Assembly: GCF_011038645.2 (NCBI RefSeq)
Contig: NZ_CP064955.1
Span: forward strand, 1,984,001-2,048,000
DNA length: 64,000 bases
From: Corynebacterium qintianiae
Lineage (GTDB): Bacteria > Actinomycetota > Actinomycetes > Mycobacteriales > Mycobacteriaceae
Direction of reading: 5' to 3'
A program made the position numbers and the translations under genes. Within the stretch, counting starts at the first letter, position 1, and every line of letters begins with the position of its first letter. Shown in pieces: positions 42,815-52,000 of this stretch. The notes beneath the pieces were generated by a model. That model was not told the origin of the DNA, searched no databases, and worked only from the letters and a program-made list of their open reading frames with translations.

Positions 42815-43504
42815 ATGCACGACCTCCACGAGATGACACACCCTTACACCCCCGGTGCACAGGCCGGCCCCGACAGCTTGTTGCTGGTCTGGGACGCACC
42901 CAACCTCGACATGGGTCTCGGCGCGATCCTCGGCGGCCGCCCGACGGCGGCGTACCGCCCCCGCTTCGACGCCATCGGCCGCTGGCTCATCGCCCGCGCG
43001 GAGGAGACCGGCACCCACATCGGTGAGCGCGTCGAGCCGGAAGCAACCGTGTTCACCAACATTGCCGCCCAGGGCGCCGATGTCGTCCGCCCGTGGGTGG
43101 AAGCGCTGCGCAACGTCGGTTTCGCAGTGTTCGCCAAGCCCAAGAGCGACGAGGACTCCGATGTGGACAAGGACATGCTCGCCCACATCACCCGCCGTCG
43201 AGACGAGGGTGTCCTGCGCGGGCTGGTCGTCGCATCGGCTGACGGTCAGAACTTCATGCCGATGATCGAGTCTCTCGTCGGCGACGGAGTACCTGTCACC
43301 GTCATCGGCTTCCACGAGCACGCCTCGTGGGCTGTCTCGAACCCCGACATTACGTTCGTGGACCTCGAGGACATCCCTGGCGTGTTCCGCGAGCCGCTCC
43401 CCCGCATCAACCTCGACCAGCTCCCAGAGGAAGGCGCGTGGCTGCAGCCCTTCCGGCCGCTATCCGCGCTGCTCAACAGCTCCCGATCCCACACCCAGTC
43501 GTAA
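42815..43504 (+). CDS. NYN-domain protein (PIN-like nuclease fold)
   Basis: 229 aa. LLLVWDAPNLDMGLGAILGG near residue 25 carries the first acidic residue of the NYN fold; DVDKDMLAHITRRRDEG and GLVVASADGQNFMPMI provide further conserved aspartates, and GVPVTVIGFHEHASW closes the domain. NYN proteins are putative RNases. This gene precedes mmpL3 here and, to my knowledge, in mycobacteria too (Rv0207c next to mmpL3). Its link to trehalose mycolate export is unexplained. Confidence 0.85.
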   Translation: MHDLHEMTHPYTPGAQAGPDSLLLVWDAPNLDMGLGAILGGRPTAAYRPRFDAIGRWLIARAEETGTHIGERVEPEATVFTNIAAQGADVVRPWVEALRNVGFAVFAKPKSDEDSDVDKDMLAHITRRRDEGVLRGLVVASADGQNFMPMIESLVGDGVPVTVIGFHEHASWAVSNPDITFVDLEDIPGVFREPLPRINLDQLPEEGAWLQPFRPLSALLNSSRSHTQS

Positions 43505-43515
43505 GGGGGCCGCAC

Positions 43516-45855
43516 GTGTTCTACAACTGGGGCAATTTCGCCTACCGCCAGCGCAGAATCATTCCGTTGGTGATCGTCGCGATCATCATCATTCTGCAGG
43601 TACTCTTCGGATCCAAGCTCGCCGAGCGGCTTTCCCAGGAAGGCTGGGAAGATCCGGGAGCGGAATCCACCGCCGCGGCCACCATCGAGCAAGACACCTT
43701 CGGCCGGGACAACTCCGGCGACGTGATCTTGCTGGTGAGCTCTCCCGACGGCGTGTCCGAGGGTGAGGTGTTCGATGCGGCAAACCGGCAAATCTCCGCG
43801 CTGCAGGAGCAGTTCCCCGCCGAAATCGAGCGCGTCACCAGCTACTTCTCCTCCCCGAACCCCCAGCAAATTACCAAAGACGGCACCCAGGCGTTTGCGG
43901 CGATCGGGTTGGCGGGCGACGGCGAGCAGACGCTGAAAGACTTCCGCACGATCCAGCCGGCGCTCGAGGCCATCGAGCTCCCGGACGGCGCGCAGCTGCA
44001 GGTCGCCGGCGCCACCGCCGTCGCCGACGCTCTGGATAAAGGAATGGCCGACGACATCGCCCGCGCCGAGAAGATCGGCTTGATCTTCGTCGCGCTCATC
44101 CTGTTGTGGGTGTTCGGCGGTGTCGTCGCCGCCGCGATGCCGCTCATCGTGGGTATCCTGTCGATTATTGGTTCTCTATCCCTGCTCGCGATCCTCGCCC
44201 AGTTCCAGCAGGTCAACGTGTTCTCCCAGTCGGTGATCACACTGCTCGGCCTCGGCTTGGCCATTGACTACGGCTTGTTCATGGTCTCTCGCTTCCGCGA
44301 GGAGCTGGACAAGGGCCTCGACGTCGATGAGGCAGTCGCAGTGACCACTGCCACGGCCGGTAAGACGGTGTTCTTCTCCGCCCTCATGGTGGGGGTGGCG
44401 CTGTCCGGCCTGTTGATGTTCCCGCAAGCGTTCCTCAAGTCCGTCGCCTACGGCGCCATCGCGGCGGTGGTCCTCGCCGCGGTTATTTCGGTGACGATGC
44501 TGCCCTCCCTTTTCGGCCTACTCGGCCGCCGCATCGACATGTGGTCGGTGCGCAAAACTTCCCGCCGCGGGCGGCGCATCGAGGACACCATCTGGTACCG
44601 CATCCCGCAGTGGGCAATGCGCCACGCCAAGCCCGCCGTCGCCGGCACCGCGGCACTACTCATCCTTCTGACCGTGCCCGTCATCGGCATCACTTTCGGC
44701 GGCATCAACGAGTCCTACCTGCCGCCCAGCCAGGAAACGCGCCAAGCCCAGGACAACTTCAACTCCTCCTTCCCAGCCTTCCGCACCGACCCCGTCAAGC
44801 TCGTTGTCACCGGTGCGGACAATGCGCAGCTTGTCGACGTCGTCATGCAGGCGCGCCAGGTCACCGGCCTGGCGTCCCCGCTGGCGCCCTCCCACCCGAC
44901 GCAGGACGGCACCACGATCCTGTCGGCGCCTCTGCAAGACCGTAACGGCGGGGCGGACGTCGTCAAGCAAATGCGCGCAATCGAGGCGCCCGAGGGAGTC
45001 GAGCTCTACGTCTCCGGCACCCCCGCGATGGAGGTGGAATCGATTGAGGCGCTGCTCGAGCGGTTGCCGTGGATGGCGCTATACATGGTCGCCGCGACGT
45101 TTATCCTGATGGCGCTGCTCTTCGGGTCCATGATCCTGCCCGCCAAAGCCGTGATCATGAACGCGCTCGGCATCGGCGCCACCCTCGGATTCCTCACCCT
45201 GGTCTTTGTCGACGGCGTCGGCTCCGGGCTGTTGAACTTCACGCCGGGCCCGCTCATGAGCCCCGTGCTGGTCTTGATCATCGCGATCCTCTACGGACTG
45301 TCCACCGACTACGAGGTCTTCCTCGTCTCCCGGATGGTGGAAGCGCGGCACAACGGCGCGTCAACAGATGGCGCGATCAAGTACGGCACCGCGCGCACCG
45401 GCGGGATCATCACCGCCGCGGCCGCAATCATGATCGTCGTCGCCGCCGCCTTCGCAATGAGCGAGATCGTCATGATGAAGTACATCGCCTTCGGCATGAT
45501 CTTCTCCCTCGCCCTCGATGCCACGTTGATCCGCCTACTGCTCGTGCCCGCCGTGATGCATCTGCTGCGGGAGGACAACTGGTGGGCGCCGCGCTGGGTC
45601 AAACGCGCCTACGCCACCATCGGCGAGCACTCCGAGCACGTTCCGGCACGCGCCGGTGCGCTCGCCGCCGCCCCCGCTCCACTGGCGCTCACCGCCGGGG
45701 CGGAGGGTGAGCTGCTCGACGGTGACATCGCGATCGGCGACGCGGTGGTGGACACCCACCCCGTGCGCGGTGGGGTAACCGTCGATGAGAACCGCGACCT
45801 CATCCCCTTCCACGAGCTGATGCAACGGCTTTCCCGTGAAGAGGACGGCCGCTAA
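43516..45855 (+). CDS. mmpL3: MmpL3-type RND transporter, trehalose monomycolate exporter
   Basis: 779 aa from GTG 43516; GGGGG lies seven bases upstream. Twelve transmembrane helices in the RND pattern with two periplasmic domains. The proton-relay Asp-Tyr pairs are in LGLAIDYGLFMVSRFREE (helix 4) and LYGLSTDYEVFLVSRMVEA (helix 10). MmpL3/CmpL1 flips trehalose monomycolate across the inner membrane for Cop1-like mycolyltransferases. It lacks much of the long C-terminal tail of M. tuberculosis MmpL3 (944 aa). Its end overlaps the next gene by 20 bases. Confidence 0.92.
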   Translation: MFYNWGNFAYRQRRIIPLVIVAIIIILQVLFGSKLAERLSQEGWEDPGAESTAAATIEQDTFGRDNSGDVILLVSSPDGVSEGEVFDAANRQISALQEQFPAEIERVTSYFSSPNPQQITKDGTQAFAAIGLAGDGEQTLKDFRTIQPALEAIELPDGAQLQVAGATAVADALDKGMADDIARAEKIGLIFVALILLWVFGGVVAAAMPLIVGILSIIGSLSLLAILAQFQQVNVFSQSVITLLGLGLAIDYGLFMVSRFREELDKGLDVDEAVAVTTATAGKTVFFSALMVGVALSGLLMFPQAFLKSVAYGAIAAVVLAAVISVTMLPSLFGLLGRRIDMWSVRKTSRRGRRIEDTIWYRIPQWAMRHAKPAVAGTAALLILLTVPVIGITFGGINESYLPPSQETRQAQDNFNSSFPAFRTDPVKLVVTGADNAQLVDVVMQARQVTGLASPLAPSHPTQDGTTILSAPLQDRNGGADVVKQMRAIEAPEGVELYVSGTPAMEVESIEALLERLPWMALYMVAATFILMALLFGSMILPAKAVIMNALGIGATLGFLTLVFVDGVGSGLLNFTPGPLMSPVLVLIIAILYGLSTDYEVFLVSRMVEARHNGASTDGAIKYGTARTGGIITAAAAIMIVVAAAFAMSEIVMMKYIAFGMIFSLALDATLIRLLLVPAVMHLLREDNWWAPRWVKRAYATIGEHSEHVPARAGALAAAPAPLALTAGAEGELLDGDIAIGDAVVDTHPVRGGVTVDENRDLIPFHELMQRLSREEDGR

Positions 45856-46867
45856 CCCCGTGGGATCCTCCGTGTGGCGGTGGTTGCGCTGGCTGGCCCC
45901 CCTCGTCGTGCTCGCGCTCATCGCGCTGATCTTCCGCGGCCAGCTTTCCTTCCTCGGTGAGGCGTGGGATGCGCTGTTGGATGCGTCGCCCGGCCCCGTG
46001 GCCGCGGCCATCGCGTGCTCCCTTCTGTCGATCGTATGCATGGCGGCGGTCATGCAGCTGCTCATCAACGTCGAGCGGCCGGTGGCAAGTCTCGCCCAGA
46101 CCACCGCTATCACCCTGGCGTCGAACTCGTGGTCCACCTCAATCCCCGGCGGCCCCGCGGTCTCCGCCTGGCTGACGTTTCGGGTCCAGCGCTCCTGGGG
46201 AGCGACCGCGGGCGTGTGCGGCTGGTTCTTCGTTGTCTCCGGCGCCTTGTCCACGGTATGGCTCGTCGTCATCGGTGTCTCGGCGGTGTTCTTCCTCGGT
46301 GCGTCGCTGTCCGTCTCGGCGCTTGCCGGCTCTCTCGTCGTAGCCGTCGCCACAACCCTGGCCCTGTACTGGGCCACCCGCCACCCAACGGTGCTGAAAC
46401 GGTGGGTTAGTTTTGTGCCGGAGCGGGTGCGCGGCCGGCTGATCTCGGTCATTGACGAAGTGTCGCGCATCCGCATGTCCGCTAGCCGGTTCGGCCTCAC
46501 CGCCGTGTTTTCACTGTTGAACCGGCTCTTCGACCTCGCCGTCCTCTACTTCGCCGTGTGGGCCGTCGCCGGCACCGCCCCCACGACGACGGCGGGCCTC
46601 AACGAGACGACCCTCTCCGGGGTCACTCTCGCGTTCGTCATGACCAAACTCGCCGGGGCCGCGCAGGTCACCCCCGGCGGGGTGGGCACCGTCGAGGCGA
46701 TCGCGGCTGCCGCCCTGGTCGCCGGGGGCATGACGCTTATCGACGCCACCGCAGCGACCCTGATTTACCGGGCGATCTCTTTCGCCCTCGTCACCGCCAT
46801 TGGCTGGGTCGTCTACCTCGCCGCCTACGCCGGGCGCGGGCACATGCTGGGCAGGCCGGCGCAGTAG
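45836..46867 (+). CDS. YbhN/LPG-synthase-type membrane protein
   Basis: 343 aa, about eight transmembrane helices. It belongs to the lysylphosphatidylglycerol synthase transmembrane-region (UPF0104/YbhN) family: NSWSTSIPGGPAVSAWLTFR near residue 100 and FVMTKLAGAAQVTPGGVGTVEAIAAAALVAGG are the family glycine-rich motifs. It overlaps the mmpL3 end and is therefore translationally coupled to it, suggesting a role in envelope lipid movement or its control (inference). There is no lysyl-transferase domain. Confidence 0.8.
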   Translation: MKRTAANPVGSSVWRWLRWLAPLVVLALIALIFRGQLSFLGEAWDALLDASPGPVAAAIACSLLSIVCMAAVMQLLINVERPVASLAQTTAITLASNSWSTSIPGGPAVSAWLTFRVQRSWGATAGVCGWFFVVSGALSTVWLVVIGVSAVFFLGASLSVSALAGSLVVAVATTLALYWATRHPTVLKRWVSFVPERVRGRLISVIDEVSRIRMSASRFGLTAVFSLLNRLFDLAVLYFAVWAVAGTAPTTTAGLNETTLSGVTLAFVMTKLAGAAQVTPGGVGTVEAIAAAALVAGGMTLIDATAATLIYRAISFALVTAIGWVVYLAAYAGRGHMLGRPAQ

Positions 46868-46877
46868 GATTATCGGG

Positions 46878-47222
46878 ATGATCAAGAAGAGCTATGCCAT
46901 CGCGGCCGATTTCGTTGCCATCGCCGCCTTCGCGCTCCTGGCGCGCGCCGCCCATCAGTCCGAGGACATGAAATTCAACCTCGCTGGCTGGTTCGAGACC
47001 TTTATTCCTTTTGCTGTCGGCGTGGCATTGGCGTGGTTGATCACCCGCAAGGACCGTGGCTGGGTGATCTGGCTCATAACCCTCGTGGTGGGCCTTGTAA
47101 TCTGGGGTTTTTACCGCGACAAGCTGCCCCACTGGTCCTTCGTCATCGTGGCGTCATCGATGTCGGCTCTGCTGATGCTGGGGTGGCGCGGCGTTGTCAG
47201 GCTCGCACTGAAGCGCACCTAG
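46878..47222 (+). CDS. DUF3054-like small membrane protein
   Basis: 114 aa with four transmembrane helices (IAADFVAIAAFALLARAAHQ; FETFIPFAVGVALAWLIT; GWVIWLITLVVGLVIWGFYRD; SFVIVASSMSALLMLGW). The RxxHQ in the first helix and RKDRGW loop fit DUF3054. It starts ten bases after the previous gene, at the end of the mmpL3 operon. Function unknown. Confidence 0.75.
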   Translation: MIKKSYAIAADFVAIAAFALLARAAHQSEDMKFNLAGWFETFIPFAVGVALAWLITRKDRGWVIWLITLVVGLVIWGFYRDKLPHWSFVIVASSMSALLMLGWRGVVRLALKRT

Positions 47223-47230
47223 CGGATCCA

Positions 47231-47308
47231 GTGACAAATGTTGCGCTCCCAGCCCAACAATCGTCAGTTTTCCCAGGTCGCTGCTCGGCGGGAGTGAACA
47301 TTTGTCAC
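47231..47308. repeat. Long imperfect inverted repeat after the DUF3054 gene
   Basis: GTGACAAATGTTGCGCTCCC (47231-47250) pairs with GGGAGTGAACATTTGTCAC (47290-47308) with one bulge and one G-T pair; the loop is 39 bases. It lies between convergent genes. It may serve as a terminator, but it resembles a miniature repeat element. Confidence 0.55.
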
Positions 47309-47333
47309 ACACCCGCCTGCAGCCACCACCGCT

Positions 47334-47447
47334 TTACTGGAAGGTCGAACCCCAGTTGTACAGCGGGTTGCCGGAAGAGAGACCGGCGAAGAACCAGTAA
47401 ACGTAGTTGAGCAGGTCGCCTGCGATGTCGAGAGCGCTGGAAATCAT
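47334..47447 (-). CDS. 37-aa peptide downstream of accD3
   Basis: Reading frame of 37 codons: starts MISSALDIAGDLLNYVYW, then FFAGLSSGNPLYNWGSTFQ, stop. AAAGG lies seven bases before the ATG, and the start is only 21 bases after the accD3 stop codon, in the same direction. The peptide can form an amphipathic helix rich in Leu, Phe, Tyr and Trp without a signal peptide. In size and character it recalls the short corynebacterial mycomembrane peptides of the PorA/PorH kind, but there is no evident sequence identity. Coding status rests on the ribosome site and operon position. Confidence 0.55.
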   Translation of the reverse strand: MISSALDIAGDLLNYVYWFFAGLSSGNPLYNWGSTFQ

Positions 47448-47468
47448 GTGGTTGCCTTTCGTCGAGAT

Positions 47469-49010
47469 TTAGAGTGGGCTGATCGAATGCTTCTTGGGAA
47501 GCTCCGTCATGTGCTTTGTGGAAAGCTGGCGCAGTGCCCGTCGGAGCGCCAGCCTACTATCTGACGGCTGGATCATCGAATCAATGAAACCACGTTCAGC
47601 CGCCACGTAGGGCGAGGTCATGTTCTCGTCGTAGAAATCCATGAACATCTTCTTCATTGCGGCGCGCTGTGCTGGATCTTCCACCGCGGCGAGCTGTTTG
47701 CCCTGGATCATGACCACGGCAGCCGCCGAACCCATCACCGCGATCTGGGCGGTGGGCCACGCGAGGTTGATGTCACCGGTGAGGTTTTTGGACCCCATCA
47801 CCGCGTACGCACCGCCGTACGCCTTGCGCACGATGAGCGAGATTTTGGGCACCGTCGCTTCCGCCATCGCGAACGCAAGCTTCGCGCCGCGGTGGATCAG
47901 ACCCGCTCGCTCCTGCTCCACGCCGGGGAGATAACCGGGCGTGTCCACCACGAACACCAGCGGGATGTTGTAGGCGTCGCAGGTGCGGATGAAGCGCGCT
48001 CCCTTGTCGGCGGCGTCGGCATCGATGCAGCCGGCGTAGTGCATCGGATTGTTGGCGACGAAGCCCACCGTTTTGCCGTCGATGCGACCCAAGGCGCAGA
48101 TCAGGTTCTCGGCGTAATTCGCCTGGATTTCCAACAGGTCTTCGTCGTCTCCAAGTTGAACCAGCAGATCCATCATGTCGTAACCTGCGTTGGTGTCGTC
48201 GGGCATGAAAGAGTCGAGATGGGAGTCGTCCAGCTCCTCGTCCGCCGGAGCCCACGCAACAGGCGCGTCGTCGAACGTCGATGTCGGAAGAAGAGACAAG
48301 AGGTCGCGAACGTAGTCGAACGCCTCTTCCTCGCTGGCGACGACCGCCTGCACGTTTCCGTTCTTCTCCTGCTGCGAGGCGCCACCCAACTCGGCGGAGC
48401 TAATGTCCTCGCCGGTAACCTCGCGGATCACGGCGGGTCCGGTGACGTACATCTCGGCCTGACCCTCGACCGCGACAACGAAGTCGGTGGTCACAGGGGC
48501 ATAGACCGCGCCGCCGGCTGATTTGCCCAGCATGATGGAGATCTGCGGGGAACGGCCGCTAATCGGCAGCTGGCGGCGCGCGATCTCCGAGTACATTGCG
48601 AGCGAAGTCACCGCGTCCTGGATGCGGGCGCCGCCGGAGTCCTGGATACCGATGACGGGACAGCCGATCTTGATGGCCATCTCCATGACCTCCGTGACCT
48701 TACGTCCGAACGTCACGCCGACGGAGCCGCCATAGACGGTCTTGTCGTGGGCGTAGATGGCGACGGGGCGGCCGTCAACGCGCCCGTAGCCGGTGACCAC
48801 ACCGTCCGAGTAAACAGCGTCCGGGTCGCCCGGGGTGCGGGCGAGCGCACCGATTTCAACGAAGCTGCCCTCGTCCAGCAACGCGTTGATGCGCTGCCGC
48901 GGGGTGGTCTGCCCGGCGTCGTCACGCCTTTTGCGCGACTTCTCCGAGCCCGGGTCTTGCGCCTTCTCCAGGCGCGCGCGAAGTTCGGCGAGCTTAGCGG
49001 CGGTTGACAT
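47469..49010 (-). CDS. accD3: Acyl-CoA carboxylase beta subunit for mycolate synthesis
   Basis: 513 aa, carboxyltransferase of the AccD4/AccD3 class. Typical stretches: INALLDEGSFVEIGALARTPGDPDAVYSDGVVTGYGRVDG, GSVGVTFGRKVTEVMEMAIKIGCPVIGIQDSGGARIQD, and FIRTCDAYNIPLVFVVDTPGYLPGVEQE. With the alpha subunit and AccD2/AccE it carboxylates long acyl-CoA to give the branch donor for Pks13. It starts inside the 3-prime end of pks13 (17-base overlap), so the two are coupled. ATG 49010 is chosen over a TTG two codons upstream. Confidence 0.92.
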   Translation of the reverse strand: MSTAAKLAELRARLEKAQDPGSEKSRKRRDDAGQTTPRQRINALLDEGSFVEIGALARTPGDPDAVYSDGVVTGYGRVDGRPVAIYAHDKTVYGGSVGVTFGRKVTEVMEMAIKIGCPVIGIQDSGGARIQDAVTSLAMYSEIARRQLPISGRSPQISIMLGKSAGGAVYAPVTTDFVVAVEGQAEMYVTGPAVIREVTGEDISSAELGGASQQEKNGNVQAVVASEEEAFDYVRDLLSLLPTSTFDDAPVAWAPADEELDDSHLDSFMPDDTNAGYDMMDLLVQLGDDEDLLEIQANYAENLICALGRIDGKTVGFVANNPMHYAGCIDADAADKGARFIRTCDAYNIPLVFVVDTPGYLPGVEQERAGLIHRGAKLAFAMAEATVPKISLIVRKAYGGAYAVMGSKNLTGDINLAWPTAQIAVMGSAAAVVMIQGKQLAAVEDPAQRAAMKKMFMDFYDENMTSPYVAAERGFIDSMIQPSDSRLALRRALRQLSTKHMTELPKKHSISPL

Positions 49011-52000
49011 TCTCAATCCAATCGTTCATGTGCTTGCCGACGATTCCCACCGCCGGCTCGTCCACCACAGCGAGGTGGTCGCCGGGCAGGTGCACGATTT
49101 CCAAGTCGTCCACGATAACGCCCCAACCCCCGTCCTCGTCAATGTGGGCGTAGGCGGGCTCGAGCATGATTGCGCCGTCGTGCATGCGCTCGGCGCGGAA
49201 CAAAAGCACCGGCACGTTGACCCCGGCCCAACGGGAGAAGTCGAGGTTGCCGAGGATCTGGTTGTCCACGAACGACGCTCGCTGGTGCTCGAGGACACCT
49301 GCGGCGAGTCCGTGCTCGGACGCGTCGGTGGTGGCGAGGAACTCCCCGAGCATGTTCAGCACGGCGTCCTCCCCCGCGGTGTCCAGCAGGTCGTAGGGCA
49401 CGGGAAAATCGAGTCCGTAGGTGTCCTTGGCAAACTCTGCGTAGCGCTCCCAGCGCTTCTTCGTTTCCTCGGGCGTGTTCGGGGTGGGCTGCGACGGCTG
49501 GGTGGTGTCAAGCAGCGCGATGAACTCCACCTTGTCATCACCCAGCTGGTGCGCGACCTCGTATGCTAAGGCTCCGCCGAAAGACCAGCCGGCGAGGACC
49601 ACCGGGCGGCCGCCAGACAGCCGCTCAATGTCCGCGACGTAGGCCGCGGCCCGATCCTCGAGCGTTCCTTCGAGGCGCTCGATGCCGTAAACAGGCACGT
49701 CGCCCGCCAGGCGGCGCGACAGCGGTTCGTAGACGGAGCTCGAGCCACCCGCCGGGTGGAAAAGGAAAACGCTCGGCTTATCGACGCCCTCCCCACGCTC
49801 CCGGAACACCCGCACGTTGCCGTCTACCGGGGTCTCAAGACCCTCACGGACCTTGTTCGCCAGCGGCTCGAGAGTGCCCGCGGCGCGGACCTCGGCGGCG
49901 GTGACCTCGATGCCGGAGCGCTCGCTCAGGTGCGCGGCGATATCGGCGGCGGCATCCGCACCGATGTCCGGCAGCTCGGACGTCACCCCGGCTGCTGCGG
50001 CCCCGGCATACTTTGCCCAGGCGCCGAACACCATGCGCTCGGAGGCATCGCGCGGGGCGACGCCTACGCCTGACTTCTCTGCGGCTCTGGCCTTCGCGAC
50101 CTCGGAGGCCGGATCGCGGGTCGCGGAGTTATCCGCCATCTGCTGCGGGGCGTCGGTGTTTCCGGAAACGGCCTGCTCGACGATGGTGATCACGTCGGCC
50201 ACGGAGGCGTCGCGAAGCGTCTGCACCTGCAGCGGCGGGATCTGGAAGTCGTTCTCCACGCGGTTTTTGATGCGCATACCCATCAGCGAGTCCAGGCCCA
50301 AGTCGATCAGAGGAAGCTCGTTCGGGAGATCTTCCGCGTCATACCCCATCGTCTCGGAGACGATGGCGCGCAGGCGCTGCTCCACCGTCTCACCGGAGGC
50401 GGGATCCCAGCGCACAACCTCGACCTCGGGGTCGTGGATGGGTGCTGCCCCTTGGGACGCCGCGACCTCCGCCACACCCTGCGGCGAGCGGGGATGCGCC
50501 AAATCGAGGGTGGTGGCGAAACCCTCCGCGAGGAGTGAGTCACCGTCGTAGACGGTGATGCTGGTTCCGCCGAGCGAGGACGCGACGATAGTTGTCAGCT
50601 CGCCGTGTGCCGGAAGTACGCCGTGCTCCTCGGTCGCCACCACGACCGCGCCCGGGTTGACCTCGTCTACCACGGCGTCGATCAGCTGGTGCGGGCTGAA
50701 CACACGGTCAGCCTGGATGGCGTAGGCAATCTTGCCTTCCGGCAGCGTGACCTTGGCACCCAGCAGCGACCCGCCACCGGAGAGCGGGCGCGCGGCCGTC
50801 CACAAGTGGTTGCGTTTGAAGGTCGTCGCAGGGGCCTCGAGCACCGGGCCCGGGCCGTAGAACCCGGTGAAGTCCACGTCAATTCCCTGGACGTACAGCT
50901 TGGCGGCCAGGTCGCGCAGCGACTCCACCTCGTCCACCTTGCGCTTGGTGGAATACAGCAGCTGCACGTCGGGTTTGCCAGCCGAGAACGCGGTGTTCAT
51001 CATGCCCATGATGGCAACGGGGTTCGGCGCGATCTCCACAAACGTGGTGTGGCCGGCCGCAAGCGCTGCCTCGGTGGCATCCTGGAAGTAGACGGGCTGG
51101 CGTGTCATGCGCAGGAAATACTCGTCGTTGTGGACCGTCTCGCCTGCGGGATAGACGACACCGCGGTCGACGGAGGAGTACAGGGGCACACGAAGCGGCT
51201 GGCCGGTTAGGCCCGCGAGCTCACCGGCGAGGTCGCCCATGATCGGGTCGAGCATGCTCGTGTGGCCGGCGCCCTTGACCTGGAGCTTGCGGGCGAATCT
51301 TTCCTCAGCCTCCAGCGCGGCCACGAGCACGTCCACGGCTGTGGAAGGGCCGCCGACCGTAGTCATGCCAGGGCCGGCGTAGACAGCCGGCTCCACCCCT
51401 TCAGCCTCCGGGTGGGTGCGAACGAACTCGGCGAGCTCCTCGCGGCCGAGCTCAACCACGGCCATCGCGCCCTCGGCGTCGGTGCCCGCAATCTGTTCCT
51501 CACCCTCGCTCATCAGGCGGGCGCGGTGGCAGGCGATGCGCACCGCTTCCTCGCCGGTCAGGCCACCGGCGCCGTACGCGGCGCCCATCTCACCCATGGA
51601 CATACCCATGGTCGCGGCCGGGGTAATGCCGAAGCTGGCCAGCAGGTCCGTCTGCGCCACCTGGATCGCGGTGATGGCCACCTGGCCGGTCTGGATGTCG
51701 TACGTCTGCTCGTCGTCGGCGACGATGTCGAGTACGGACCAGCCGGACTCGAATTTCACCACCTCGTCGAGCTGCTCCATGCGGCGGCGGAACAGCGGGG
51801 AAAGCTCAATGAGCTTTTTCGCCATCTTGCGGTGCTGCGAGCCGAAGCCCGAGTAAACGAACACGGGGCCCACGGCAGACGGAGCATCCGCAACGGCGAT
51901 GCCCGGGGCGGTCTTGCCCTCGGCGACCATACGCAACCGCTTGACCGCTTCCTCGATCGAGGAGGCCTGCACCACCGCGGCGGATCGGCCGTGGTTGCGC

